Origin: Alisma plantago-aquatica
Taxonomy: Eukaryota > Streptophyta > Magnoliopsida > Alismatales > Alismataceae
Length of the DNA: 64,000 bases
Direction of reading: 5' to 3'
Assembly: GCA_963693085.1 (NCBI GenBank)
Contig: OY856409.1
Span: forward strand, 1,615,739,711-1,615,803,710
The number at the start of each line of letters is the position of its first letter. The stretch's first letter is position 1. Under the pieces are notes generated by a model that saw nothing but the letters and a program-made list of their open reading frames with translations, was not told the DNA's origin and ran no database searches. Shown here in pieces: positions 10,587-21,188 of this stretch. Both the position numbers and the translations under genes were made by a program.

Positions 10587-12650
10587 GGTTGTGTTTGGTA
10601 CGTGGTGACAAAATGTGTGGTGGTGGTGACGGTGACGGTGAAGGTGACTGTGGTGGTGAAATTGTTAAAAACTGTTGTTTGGTAACATGTGCATGGTGAT
10701 GGTGAAAGGGATGGGGAAATGTTTAAAATGTGTTGTTTGTTACATAGTTATGGTGAAGGTGATAGTGAACCAATTTTATATAGAACACCTCATAAAAACA
10801 TAAATTCTATTTATTAAATACTTCATTCATAAAAAATTATGACATTAATAATACAAATATTTATCATCAAATTTTAGTATGTGTATGAGCTATTTAATTT
10901 AAAAATACCAAGGAGACTCTTTCACATGTGATTTATATTTCTTAACAATCATTGAAGAGAAATACTTCATTGAAAAATTAGGAAAATAAAAATATTTCAT
11001 CATAAATATTTTCTTGAGAAATACAATATGATCAATTTTTCTCAATCATATTACATATGAATTGACGTCGCTCATAGAAATAGATAGTGATATGATTAAC
11101 ATAGTCATCGTACACATTTATATAGAAACAAGTCACTACTCACTTGGTTATAAATTAATTTGGTGGGAAGTATTTTTTTGAAGGGAAGAAAAGATTTGGC
11201 GGGAAACTTTGTCTTGCATGAATATTTTTTTAAAGTAAAACTTTATCTTGGAGGGAAAGAATTTTTAATGTAAAATTTTATCTGGGGGAAAACATCGTCT
11301 TGGAGAAAAATGTGATTTGGAGAAAAAAATGTAGCGGAAAATTTTTTATTGAGAAGAAAAAGATTTGACTGGAAACTTTATATTGCAGAAAATTTTTAAT
11401 GCCATATTATATCTTGATGAGGGGGAAATGGTGTGGCGGAAAACATTGTCTTGGAGCAAAAAATATCTTGGAGGAAAAGATGTGGCATTAATATTTTTTT
11501 GGAGGGAAAAAGTTGTAGTGGGAAACATTATCTTGAAGGAAAAAGTGAGTGGCGGAAAATGTTGTCTTGGAGGAAGAAAGTGTCATGGCGGAAAAAAGTG
11601 TTGTGGAAAAGTTTTTCATGAAGGAAAAAAGATTTGGCGGAAAACATTGTCCTGAAGAAAAATTGTCTTGCAAAATAGTTGTGGCGTAAAAAAAATCGTA
11701 GGACAAAAAGATTTGACAGGAAATTTTGTCTTACAGGAAAAAATTTAATAGAAAAATTAATCTTCCGAGGAAAAATAGCGTGAGGGAAACGTTGTCTTGG
11801 AGGTAAAAAATCTTGGAGGAAAAATGAGTGACGGAAAAAATTTCTTGGAGGGAAAAAGATTTGACAGAAAACTTTATTTTACAAGAAAAAAATCTAGTGT
11901 AAACTTTATCTTGGAGGGAAAAATGTGTGGTGAAAAATATTATCTTGGACAGAATTTTTTTTGGCCGAAGTGTCATGGCGGAAAAAAGTGTTGTGGAAAA
12001 GTTTTTCATGAAGGAAAAAAGATTTGGCGGAAAACATTGTCCTGAAGAAAAATTGTCTTGCAAAATAGTTGTGGCGTAAAAAAAATCGTAGGACAAAAAG
12101 ATTTGACAGGAAATTTTGTCTTACAGGAAAAAATTTAATAGAAAAATTAATCTTCCGAGGAAAAATAGCGTGAGGGAAACGTTGTCTTGGAGGTAAAAAA
12201 TCTTGGAGGAAAAATGAGTGACGGAAAAAATTTCTTGGAGGGAAAAAGATTTGACAGAAAACTTTATTTTACAAGAAAAAAATCTAGTGTAAACTTTATC
12301 TTGGAGGGAAAAATGTGTGGTGAAAAATATTATCTTGGACAGAATTTTTTTTGGCCGAAAGTTAAAATTTGTTGGCGGGAAAGAATCTTGGAGGGAAGCA
12401 TATGGCATGGGGAGAAAAGGAAAATGTTGTATAATTTTTTTTGCACATATGTCCATATATTAATGGAGACTTACAAAGAATTTTTTCACAATCATTCACC
12501 ATGCTTTTCCATGGGGACAAAAACAGACCAAAATTCACCATGGATTCACCACGGAAAAATTCCCTATCACTATCACCATGCGTACCAAACAACATTTTTG
12601 TTTCACCATCATTCCCTATCACCATGATTCACCATGTACCAAACACAGCC
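10587..12650. mobile_element. PIF/Harbinger-type non-autonomous DNA transposon
   Basis: The termini are inverted repeats: left GGTTGTGTTTGGTACGTGGT, right (reverse complement) GGCTGTGTTTGGTACATGGT. Beyond this both ends carry short GGTGA/CATGGTGA tandem motifs. Both ends are flanked by TAA (10584-10586, 12651-12653), the 3 bp TWA target duplication of PIF/Harbinger elements, whose termini typically read GGxxNTGTTTGGTT. The interior (~11150-12410) is a degenerate array of ~25-30 bp GGAAAA/CTTGGAGGGAAAAA units. No DDE transposase or Myb-like ORF is present, so movement would need a transposase in trans. Confidence 0.75.
11578..12357. repeat. 390 bp tandem duplication, two apparently identical copies
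   Basis: Copy 1 is 11578-11967 and copy 2 is 11968-12357. By line-by-line reading I see no mismatch between them, although the surrounding array units are strongly diverged. Homology stops at AAG|TGTC versus AAA|GTTA after copy 2. It is either a recent unequal exchange or an assembly artefact. Confidence 0.85.
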
Positions 12651-12653
12651 TAA

Positions 12654-13689
12654 AGGTTGGTGACTAGTCTATTTGGATCGGGCGGCAACAAAAAGATGAT
12701 AAGTCGGCTGAGACACTCTTTCTGAGCGAGATACATGTTTGTAGCGCCTCTGTTGTCCCTTTCTCTAGATGACCTCTTCTCCTTGATACATACTCCCGGT
12801 GATGCTCTCTTTTCCCGTGTTAGTAATGGCTTAGGCAGAGCCGCAATTATTACGAGAGGTGCTATTTCACATATTCGTCTAATTTGGTCGTGAATATCTC
12901 ACACATGTGCTTACTGGATCATTCACCACGGCAACTTGTTAATTCACAGGCACTGAGCGATTAGAAAACTAAATTGCAGCCGAAGACGACAATGTCGATG
13001 CTAACAAAGATGACATAGACATCTGGAAAATGATATTTCTTCCCTTGGGTTTCTGTACTTGGGCGACGAGTGCCCCGATGATCTTTCTGTTGGTTGTCTG
13101 GATGGACATTGGGATCGACACGTTAGCCATGTTGGTGACAGCAATCCTGGATGAGCCTCCGCAGCGTATGGTTTGTATAGGGTGAAAGTTGGGTCAAGCG
13201 GCGCACCGACAACCAGGCAGGTGGATGCAGACGCCGATGACTGATTAATGGACTCATTCTGACGAAGATGCTGAATTTAGATATATATTGTCTCACGCAA
13301 TGCCAAGAATATCATGTCATTGTTGGAGGTGATGGAAGTGATAATTGCTTTCCACTTGGATTTCATTGAGTCATCTATCTTCTCTATTTCTATTGAGTTT
13401 GATTGTATAGATTCATTGAATGTGTAGAAAACTGTATGAAATTATAGCAGGGTGCTTGTTAATAAAGCGCTTGATGAAATGTCTAAGACATGGCTTATAA
13501 CACACATTTGAACTCCATAAATGATTAGGACATATGTACTTGTATATTGATTAAAAATATATGTTTGCAGCAGAAATGATACATACATTAGATTGATGTT
13601 GATTAAATAATTAGGTTTGTGTCACAAGTTATATCAAATGTACGTCATAAATTTTAAATGTGAACATGGTAGAATTTATCAGCGTCGCA
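12654..13689. other. Unassigned DNA with an orphan open frame
   Basis: Composition is more balanced than in the flanks. On the plus strand, 12973-13182 is open for 70 codons without an ATG. It begins with an acidic stretch (EDDNVDANKDDIDIW) and continues with a hydrophobic one (MIFLPLGFC, MIFLLVVWMDIG). I do not recognise it; it could be a remnant exon or chance. 13190-13690 is AT-rich with no feature. Confidence 0.35.
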
Positions 13690-14516
13690 TGACTATCCAT
13701 GTTACAAATTGTCACCTACATTACGGTTAGATCTTGCCTATTACAATGTAATTGTCCATGTTACAGATGACACTTGCTTATTACAATATGACTATTCATA
13801 TTAGAAAATTGTCACCTACATTACGGTTGGCTCTTGCCTAATATAATGTGACTGTCCATATTACATATGACCCTTGTTTATTACAATATGACTATCCATA
13901 TTACAAAGTTGTCACCTACATTACGGTTGGCTCTTTCCTATTACAATGTGACTGTCCATATTACAGGTGACACTTGCTAATTACAATATGTCTATCCATA
14001 TTACAAACTGTCACCTACATTACGGTTGACTCTTGCCTATTATAATGTGACTGTCCATATTACAGATGGCACTTGCTTATTATAATATGAGTATCCATAT
14101 TGTAAAACTATCTCCTACATTACGGTTGGCTTTTGCATATTATAATGTGACTGTCCATATGACATATGTCACTTGCTTATTACTATATAACTATATATAT
14201 TACAAAATTGTTACCTATATTACAGTTGGCTCTTGCCTATTACAACGTGACTGTCCATATTACAGATGACACTTGCTTATTACAATATGACTATCCATAT
14301 TACAAACTGTCACCTACATTACGGTTGGCTCTTTCCTATTACAATGTGACTGTCCATATTACATATGACACTTGCTTATCACAATATGAGTATTCATATT
14401 ACAAAATAGTCACCTGCATTACGGTTGGCTCTTGTTTATTATAATGTGATTGTCCATATTATATATAACACTTGCTTATTACAATATGACTATACATATT
14501 ACAAAATGGTCACATA
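13690..14516 (+). repeat. 100 bp tandem repeat, about 8-9 copies, each a dimer of ~50 bp
   Basis: GTCACCTACATTACGG-type starts occur at 13711, 13811, 13911, 14010, 14109, 14210, 14309, 14409 and (partial) 14509, giving a 99-100 bp period. Each unit has two related halves: TTGCCTATTACAATGTGACTG + TCCATATTAC, and TTGCTTATTACAATATGACTA + TCCATATTAC. This means a ~50 bp monomer became a 100 bp higher-order unit. Confidence 0.9.
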
Positions 14517-14829
14517 TGTTTTGATGGAGAATTTTGAAGCAAAGTGAGAAATCATGAGTGAAGACAAGCAAGTACATGGTCAAAGGTGGGCATCCATGTC
14601 TAGGTAAAAATTGCACGTATATTGTAATGACATGTTTTCAAATTAGTCATCTAATTAGGGTTTACTTGGATGATTGTATGTTTAACTAAGTTGATCATTG
14701 TTTAAAGCTCGATTAGTGATGGTACTTAATTTTTGATATTTTAAATATAATGGGAAGGTTTAATCATACTTTGATTCACATAATTAGGGTTAAGGTTTGG
14801 AAACCCTAATCGGCCCAAATTAGGATTTT

Positions 14830-15420
14830 GATGACATATGAATACATAATTTGATAAGTATAGTGTCTCACTAAATGATTTTTAGTATTTTATTTGTAAC
14901 TCTGATTTAATTCAAATTTGGATATGATTTGGAAACATAAAATATGAACAACATTTAAAAATATAAGAATTTTTGAATAATGTTATGACCTGTTTATCAG
15001 TCAAGTTTCAAACTCGACCGATCATATTTTCATATTGATATAGCAGTGTGGTAATTGAATTTTATCTTTTTATTGGTATATCCAATTGATCTCAAATTTT
15101 AAATATACTTGACAAACACAATTATAGACATCCTGTTAAATTGTATTAATTTTTCGATGACTTTTGATCTCTATAGAGAGGGTGTCGGTCGAGTTTTGTG
15201 AAGGACAAACTTGACCGACCATGCTGCTGACTGTAATATAGCAGCGTAGTATTTGATTTTTAATTATTTATTTGTAACTACAAATGATCTAAAATTTTAC
15301 TGTATCTTATAAACTCAATTTCATACATTTAGTTAAAGTTTCATATTTTTTTGATGAGGTTTGAGTTCTGAAACATGTGGTTTCGGTTGAGTTTATAACT
15401 CAGTCGACCAACCAGTCTGA
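14830..15420 (+). repeat. ~193 bp tandem repeat (about 3 copies), each carrying a CGACC/GGTCG inverted repeat
   Basis: Three diverged units each end in a palindromic module: TCAGTCAAGTT...AACTCGACCGA (14997-15021), GGTCGAGTTTTG...CTTGACCGACC (~15187-15222), and CGGTTGAGTTTATAACTCAG (from ~15384). Units share ATAGCAG(T/C)GT(A/G)GTA and a TTTGATGA/TTCGATGA segment. The same module occurs in the Sirevirus LTR at 53361-53577. Confidence 0.7.
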
Positions 15421-17534
15421 GCAAAATAAAAATACATTGAGGGGCTTGTTTGCAAATGTTCTAAGCACCTCAATTCATCTATATCACTAACCTAACACAC
15501 ATGGAGCTCTCATAACTCGTCCTTCCTGTCAAAGAAATAAAATTCTTGAGAGAGAGGAGAGCTAGGGTTTTGAGTAGAGAAAATGGAGGAGATGATGACC
15601 TAGGGTTTCTCTATCCAAGATATGATGAAGTCAAGTAAGTTTAGCTTCTTTGCATAGAATTTCATGGTGAATCTTCTCTCACATGTCAAGATTCCGTCCC
15701 TTCCCTTATTTGATTTGAAATCACATCAAATCTCCCCCATTTCTCACTCTTTCTCTTCTAATCCCCATTTCTAGGGTTTTCGAGTTGAGAGGAGAAAGAA
15801 TTGGATTCTTTTGCGAGAGTTTGATTGGGTTTCCAAAAATTCAAAGGTTGACCTATGAATTTAAGGTGATTGGCACCTAGGGTGAGTGTTTTTATCCCTC
15901 CTAAGCTTTGTATTCATGTTGAAAGCCTAATTCAATCTAGATAAAACAATCAGAAACCTTGTTTGTATATGTATGTGATTGGATATGATTTGGAAAAGAT
16001 ATTGGGGAATCCAATTTTACTAATTTTTGATTATTTCTCATTGATTGAAACTTGATTAGTTCCTATTATATTGATTGAGGATTCATGGGTATTCTTATGG
16101 GTAGATGACTATGGTATTTCAAGTGAATTTTTCCTAAAAATCAGCCCAATGGCCGATATGCTTGGAATTGAATTGACATGTATAAAGTCATATTTGAATT
16201 GTACTAGATTGTATTATACAAGTGTATTGTTGAATGTTAATGGAGTTGAATGACCACATATCCTGATTAGGATTTGTGTTGAGGAAGTGAATCAAATGAG
16301 TCAATTAATCAATGTATACTTATGATTGATGAATGAAATTTGTAAAAATGGAAACTAGGGTTTCCATGTTTGTGAATAACCCTAATGAACCCTTGTGTCA
16401 TGATTGGATTACTTAATGATATGATTCTTATGATATGTTGAACTAAGGAATGACTTCTTGAAAACCCTAAAAGTTTATTACTAAGACAATTATGAGTGAT
16501 AAAGCTAGAACTTGTATATGATGTTTGAAATGTGATCAAATGTTGAAGTTGAAAGTATTAATACTTCAATTGAATATGATGAGTCTTACTATATCATCTA
16601 AGTCTAATGCATTTGTTTTAGTATAATAAACAATGATCATTGTTGATTATGGGAATGACATTAGTAGTCAACGTCAAGGTACACTTATCTGAATATAAGA
16701 GATAATATGGACAAGATGTACTTAATGGTGATTACAAGATAAAGATGAAACTAATGAAGATAGTATGATGAAACATTTTATATTTTATTTAACTACATAT
16801 GGATTAACCCAAATTAAATAAATATACTAAGAATTGTACTTTGATAAATGTTATGTAGAAGAGAAGCATTGTATGTAAAGTGAATCAAGAAAGATTGGTC
16901 CAGATAATGTAATGAACATGAAATGAAAGAAGCTGGGACTACTGAGTATAAAATGATGGAAAAAGATAGGAATTAGTAGATGATTCTAAGAACGTAACTC
17001 TTACCCTAAAATGATGAGTTTGATGATGCTAATGAATGAAAATCTCAAATGGGTGATTAAGAGATGTACATAACCGTAGTTGAATTCAACTAAATGATGA
17101 AACTCAAGTATTTGAATTGACTTACAAGAATGTGTTCTTGTATTGTGATTGTTTGATAGAATACTTGTATTATGAATATGAACTATTTTGATGGAATTCA
17201 AATGATAATCAACATGTGTTGACTAGTAACCCCATATGAAGAACGTGAAATAAAAGAAGAAGAGAACTAAGTCTATTATGCATGTATATGCATGAAATTT
17301 ATTTACATCTATTGAGATTAGATGGAACAAGCATATGTTGTATGATAAATCTATTCTGAGTATGAGGAATGATACATGATGTATATATGTTTTTACTATT
17401 GCTAGTTCTAATGCCTCTACTAATATTTGTTAAGAACTATGATATACAATGAACTGATTAGGAATATGTTGAAATGGAATTAAATATGCACTCCTTACAT
17501 TGAGAAACCCTGATAAGGGTAAATGTTGCATAAT

Positions 17535-17639
17535 GAGATTATGTCTAGGGCTGAAAGCCCACTGATGATGATAAAACCTTGATGATGTAAATGATGGACA
17601 ATAAGATTATGTCTTGGGCTGAAGGCCCACTATTGATGA
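17535..17639 (+). repeat. 68 bp-period direct duplication
   Basis: AGATTATGTCTAGGGCTGAA + AGCCCACTGATGATGAT (from 17535) is repeated as AGATTATGTCTTGGGCTGAA + GGCCCACTATTGATGAT (from about 17603). Confidence 0.75.
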
Positions 17640-19395
17640 TTGCTATGAGTTGATGTAGAAGATAGAAATAATCATATTTGATGCAATCTATAGACTTATT
17701 GTGCTTCTTGCTTTGATCATTGCCCTTATTGATAAACTTAATATGTTTCATGTTATCATAGTTACGTGAGAATACACAAATATAATATATGATGTTTTGA
17801 ATTCTTGTAAGATGAGTAAAAGAGATTAATACTAAGTGAAATGATGGAACATCTAGTTAGGTGCCCTGAACACCGTGAGTTTCCCCCGAGGACCACACCG
17901 GGGAAACAAAATGGATCTCCTTGTAGTAATCGATGAATTATGAGAAGGATTTTCGGAGTGTGGATCGAGACCTTAAAGGTTAGACCGCCAAGATTTAGGA
18001 GTGAGTCATCTGGAGTGGCTCTGGCCCTAAATCCTTGCTGTGAAAGTCTATGTCCAGATGGAATAGACTCTGATGAAATGAAATATGTGAAATACTGTGA
18101 TATGTGATATACTATTTTGTTGGTTCCTATCTCGTGTACCCAAGATGAGGACGTGAGCCTCTTTAGGCAACCCTGAGGTGGCCAGGGTCTGTTGTTGATA
18201 TCTTAGGGTGGTCGGATAAACCCTAAGATAGTGACGATGAGTCATTGACACGAGAATCAGGCGTGGCGACTTCTACTTGGTGAGGTACAAGCCAAGTACT
18301 TTCAGGGCAAATGAATAAAAGATGATAAGCCGTGTAGAACATGATTTTAATGATTATTACATTCCTTGTACTGCTAGTTGATGATTTATCATTATTGATT
18401 AAGCTTCATGTTGTGGAAAGTAATCATGTTGCTATGGACAGTTTCTATTTCATATTATGATATGTCATGCTGACAAGTTATAAATGTTGGGATTTATATC
18501 CATTCTGAATATGAGTTAGATTGCTTGCTATTTGATAGTATTGTTTGGTAGATATGTATTATGTGTACTTCAGCTTCAGGACTGTAGGATGTGTTCCTGG
18601 TCCAACTGGTGGAGTGTCACAAAGATAATGTGATTGTTATGTATTGATTCAAAATGCTTAGAACTTGACTTATTTCTCATGCAGTAGGATTCTTAATCTG
18701 AACTAAGAAGTATCTGTTGAATTGTTCATAGACATGCTTTAAAAGATATTTCAAAGTTATAATTGGTTTAAGTGATTACCTTATCTGTTGGATTAGATTA
18801 TCATTGCAAGTTCGAAATGACTTATGATAGATCTATCTGCTAGACTTTTCAATATCTGCATGTTTCTGTTAAGTTTATTATACTTAATCTGATGTTGATA
18901 CATGTACCTAGCTTGAGTGGGAGATATCCACTCACTGGGGCTCTATATGAGTCTCATGAGGTTGTTTCAAATGTTTTTAGGTATAATGCTATCCAGTAGA
19001 TAGATCGCAACAAAGAATTTATAAATAGCATAATCTAGATAGAATAGAATGTCCCTATGCTCTCTCTTTCCCGGGATGGGTTGTAGACTATGTTTGTTCA
19101 TCAATGTACATGTATCCGAAGTAAACTAAACAATATATGAGAACAAGATTGATTTTGGTTTTAATGGAGTTCAATAAGATTTGTGATATCTAAATGTGAT
19201 GTCCTTGTTGTGACATTGATTTATGAATTTGTGAAGAAAGAAAAATGAAAATTTTATCTGTATTTTTCATATATTATTTAATCGTCTGTGTCGAGAATTC
19301 ATTGTTCATTCCATAATCTGGGTTTAGGTTTTGGAATTACCTCTAATGGTCGGTATTTATGCTGATCAAAAGAGTGGGTCCCGACATATACCGAA

Positions 19396-19892
19396 ACAAA
19401 CTGTAATGAGGTTAGACACGTTGTAATATGCATAAGCAAGTTGTAAAGACGTTTGACACTTTATAATATACAGATAGAAACTGTAATTTGACGGAAGAGA
19501 TTGATTTTACATGCTAAGAAGGAAAATGATATATCCAAATACATGTAGGTTTATAAAAATTGTTTGTATACCGGAATAAAATGAGGTTAGACACATTGTA
19601 ATATGCATAAGCAAGTAGTAAAGATAGTTGTCACTTTGTAATATACAAATAGAAATTGTAATTTGACGGAAGAGATTGATTTCACATGCTAACAAGGAAA
19701 AAAATATATCTAAATATGGGTAGGTTTATAAAAATTATCTGTGTACCAGAACAAACTGTAATGAGGTTAGACACATTATAATATGTATAAATAAGTTGTA
19801 AAGACAATTGACACTTTATAATATACTGATAGGAACTGTAATTTGACGGAAGGGATTGATTTCACATGCTAAGAAGGAAAATGATATATTTG
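19396..19892 (-). repeat. ~177 bp tandem repeat, about 3 copies, inverted relative of the 13.7-14.5 kb array
   Basis: GAGGTTAGACAC starts at 19408, 19582 and 19762 (periods 174 and 180). In reverse complement the 13.7-14.5 kb unit reads GTAATATGGATAGTCATATT + GTAATA + AGCAAGT, aligning with GTAATGAGGTTAGACACGTT + GTAATATGCATAAGCAAGT here. Here too each unit contains two related ~40 bp halves (GTTAGACAC... and GTTTGACAC...). The array therefore lies in the opposite orientation to the 13.7 kb array. Confidence 0.65.
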
Positions 19893-20359
19893 TTTCCTGC
19901 TGGACTTGTTGTTTTGGTTAGACAAAGATGTTGCTACCAGTAACGTCATTTGTTTCTTCCTGGTTTTCTATTTTGTACAACATGCAAGAATATAGTCGTA
20001 ATGTCTGTACTTTTTCTATGTCGACAAGCTAGCAGCTAGGCCCCGATGTCTCCAAAAATCTCCCATCTCTCCCATAATTTCAACACAGTAGGAGGAACAT
20101 ACTGTTGACCTCAAACCAAGACGCTCCTCCACTACCGTGGTAGTTGCTTATTGTCTTCCTCCAGCTACTATTATTACTACTCTCCGCCCACCTCAACTGC
20201 ACAAAAGTAGCCTCCAACCTCAACTCTGTTAGGCAGGGGGTCCTCGCCTTCTCACTTTTTCAAGTACGGAATGCTCCGGCTCACGACGAACAGGTCAAGT
20301 GAGGAGACTAATGAAGAAAAGAAGTGGTGGCATGTAGCGTAAATATTCTAATTAGGAGT
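19893..20359. other. Intergenic DNA left of the chromovirus, nothing firm
   Basis: The GC-richer block 20030-20330 could be old coding DNA, but neither strand gives a recognisable protein. The last five bases before 20365 are CACAC, the chromovirus target duplication. Confidence 0.4.
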
Positions 20360-20364
20360 CACAC

Positions 20365-21143
20365 TATTACAACCCCAATTTTGGGTTCATTTGCTGAGAA
20401 ATGTAATTTCTCATATTAAAGATAAATGAACAAATAATGATGTCTTTGATTGAATACATGAATTTCATTAACAATAGCTTTGTTGGTTGTTTTGTGGGAT
20501 TTATTGGCTATTGGGCCCAATAACAAAGAAAAAGACAAAGGAAACTCCATCTTTTAATGAGAAAATAAGAAATGGAGAAAAGAAAGATGTAGAAACATCT
20601 AGAAGGCAAAGGAATATAATCCAAAGGTGGATTTCATGCCTCTTGGGTTCCTTGGGTCCCAAGGAATCCAAAGTTGCAAAGATAATGCAAAGAGAAAAGA
20701 AAAGACCAATGATATATTTCTTTGTTAAGAAAGAAATTGAAAAACAATGATAAAATGAGGAAAATAAAAGAGAGATAAAGAGAAATCCTCAAAAAGAGAT
20801 ATTTTAATAAAGAAAGATAATAAGAAAACAGATGAAAGATAAGGAAAGAGGCTAAAGAAATATTCCCAGGAGGGGATTTCAATCCATTAAGGTTTCTTGA
20901 GGTTCAAGGAACTCAGAATAATAATTTAATAGCAAGGGAAAGAGAAAATATGTGTGAAATATAAATAATTAAGTGATATCTTGCACCTTAAGTAAAGGCA
21001 CGTTTTCTTGAAGATAATGAGCTCAAATTTGGCAGAAAGGTAGATTAAGTCATTATTAAGTTTCCCTCAAAATTTGGGATTATTTGGATAATCGTTCTAA
21101 GAGTTATAATGTTTACAAAAACTCCTAAAGTGGAAAGGGTAAA

Positions 21144-21188
<45 letters not shown>

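Larger units (their letters stand above)
14517..19390 (+). mobile_element. LTR-like region, possibly a solo LTR of a chromovirus-type element
   Basis: No ORF or pol motif is found over 4.9 kb. The sequence has long-LTR character: a subrepeat block (14830-15420); a leader-like stretch with AGAGAGAGGAGAGCTAGGG near 15550; a GC-richer segment (17860-18300); CCACTCACTGGGGCT (about 18930), followed by TTTTTAGGTA, an acceptor-like motif seen near the end of plant gypsy LTRs; and a GGTCCCGACATA end. The hexamer ACATAT flanks it (14512-14517 and 19384-19389), which may be a target duplication. The usual TG...CA ends are not clear, so solo LTR is a suggestion, not a demonstration. Confidence 0.35.

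Noticed and set aside
11346..12456. Series of Phe/Ser/Gln-rich open frames (up to 146 codons) in the Harbinger interior
   Set aside because: They are translations of the purine-rich minisatellite and of the 390 bp duplication; no start context, no domain, both strands open alike.
13690..14516. Regularly spaced repeats that could suggest a CRISPR array
   Set aside because: The whole 100 bp unit is repeated; there are no unique spacers and the context is a plant genome.
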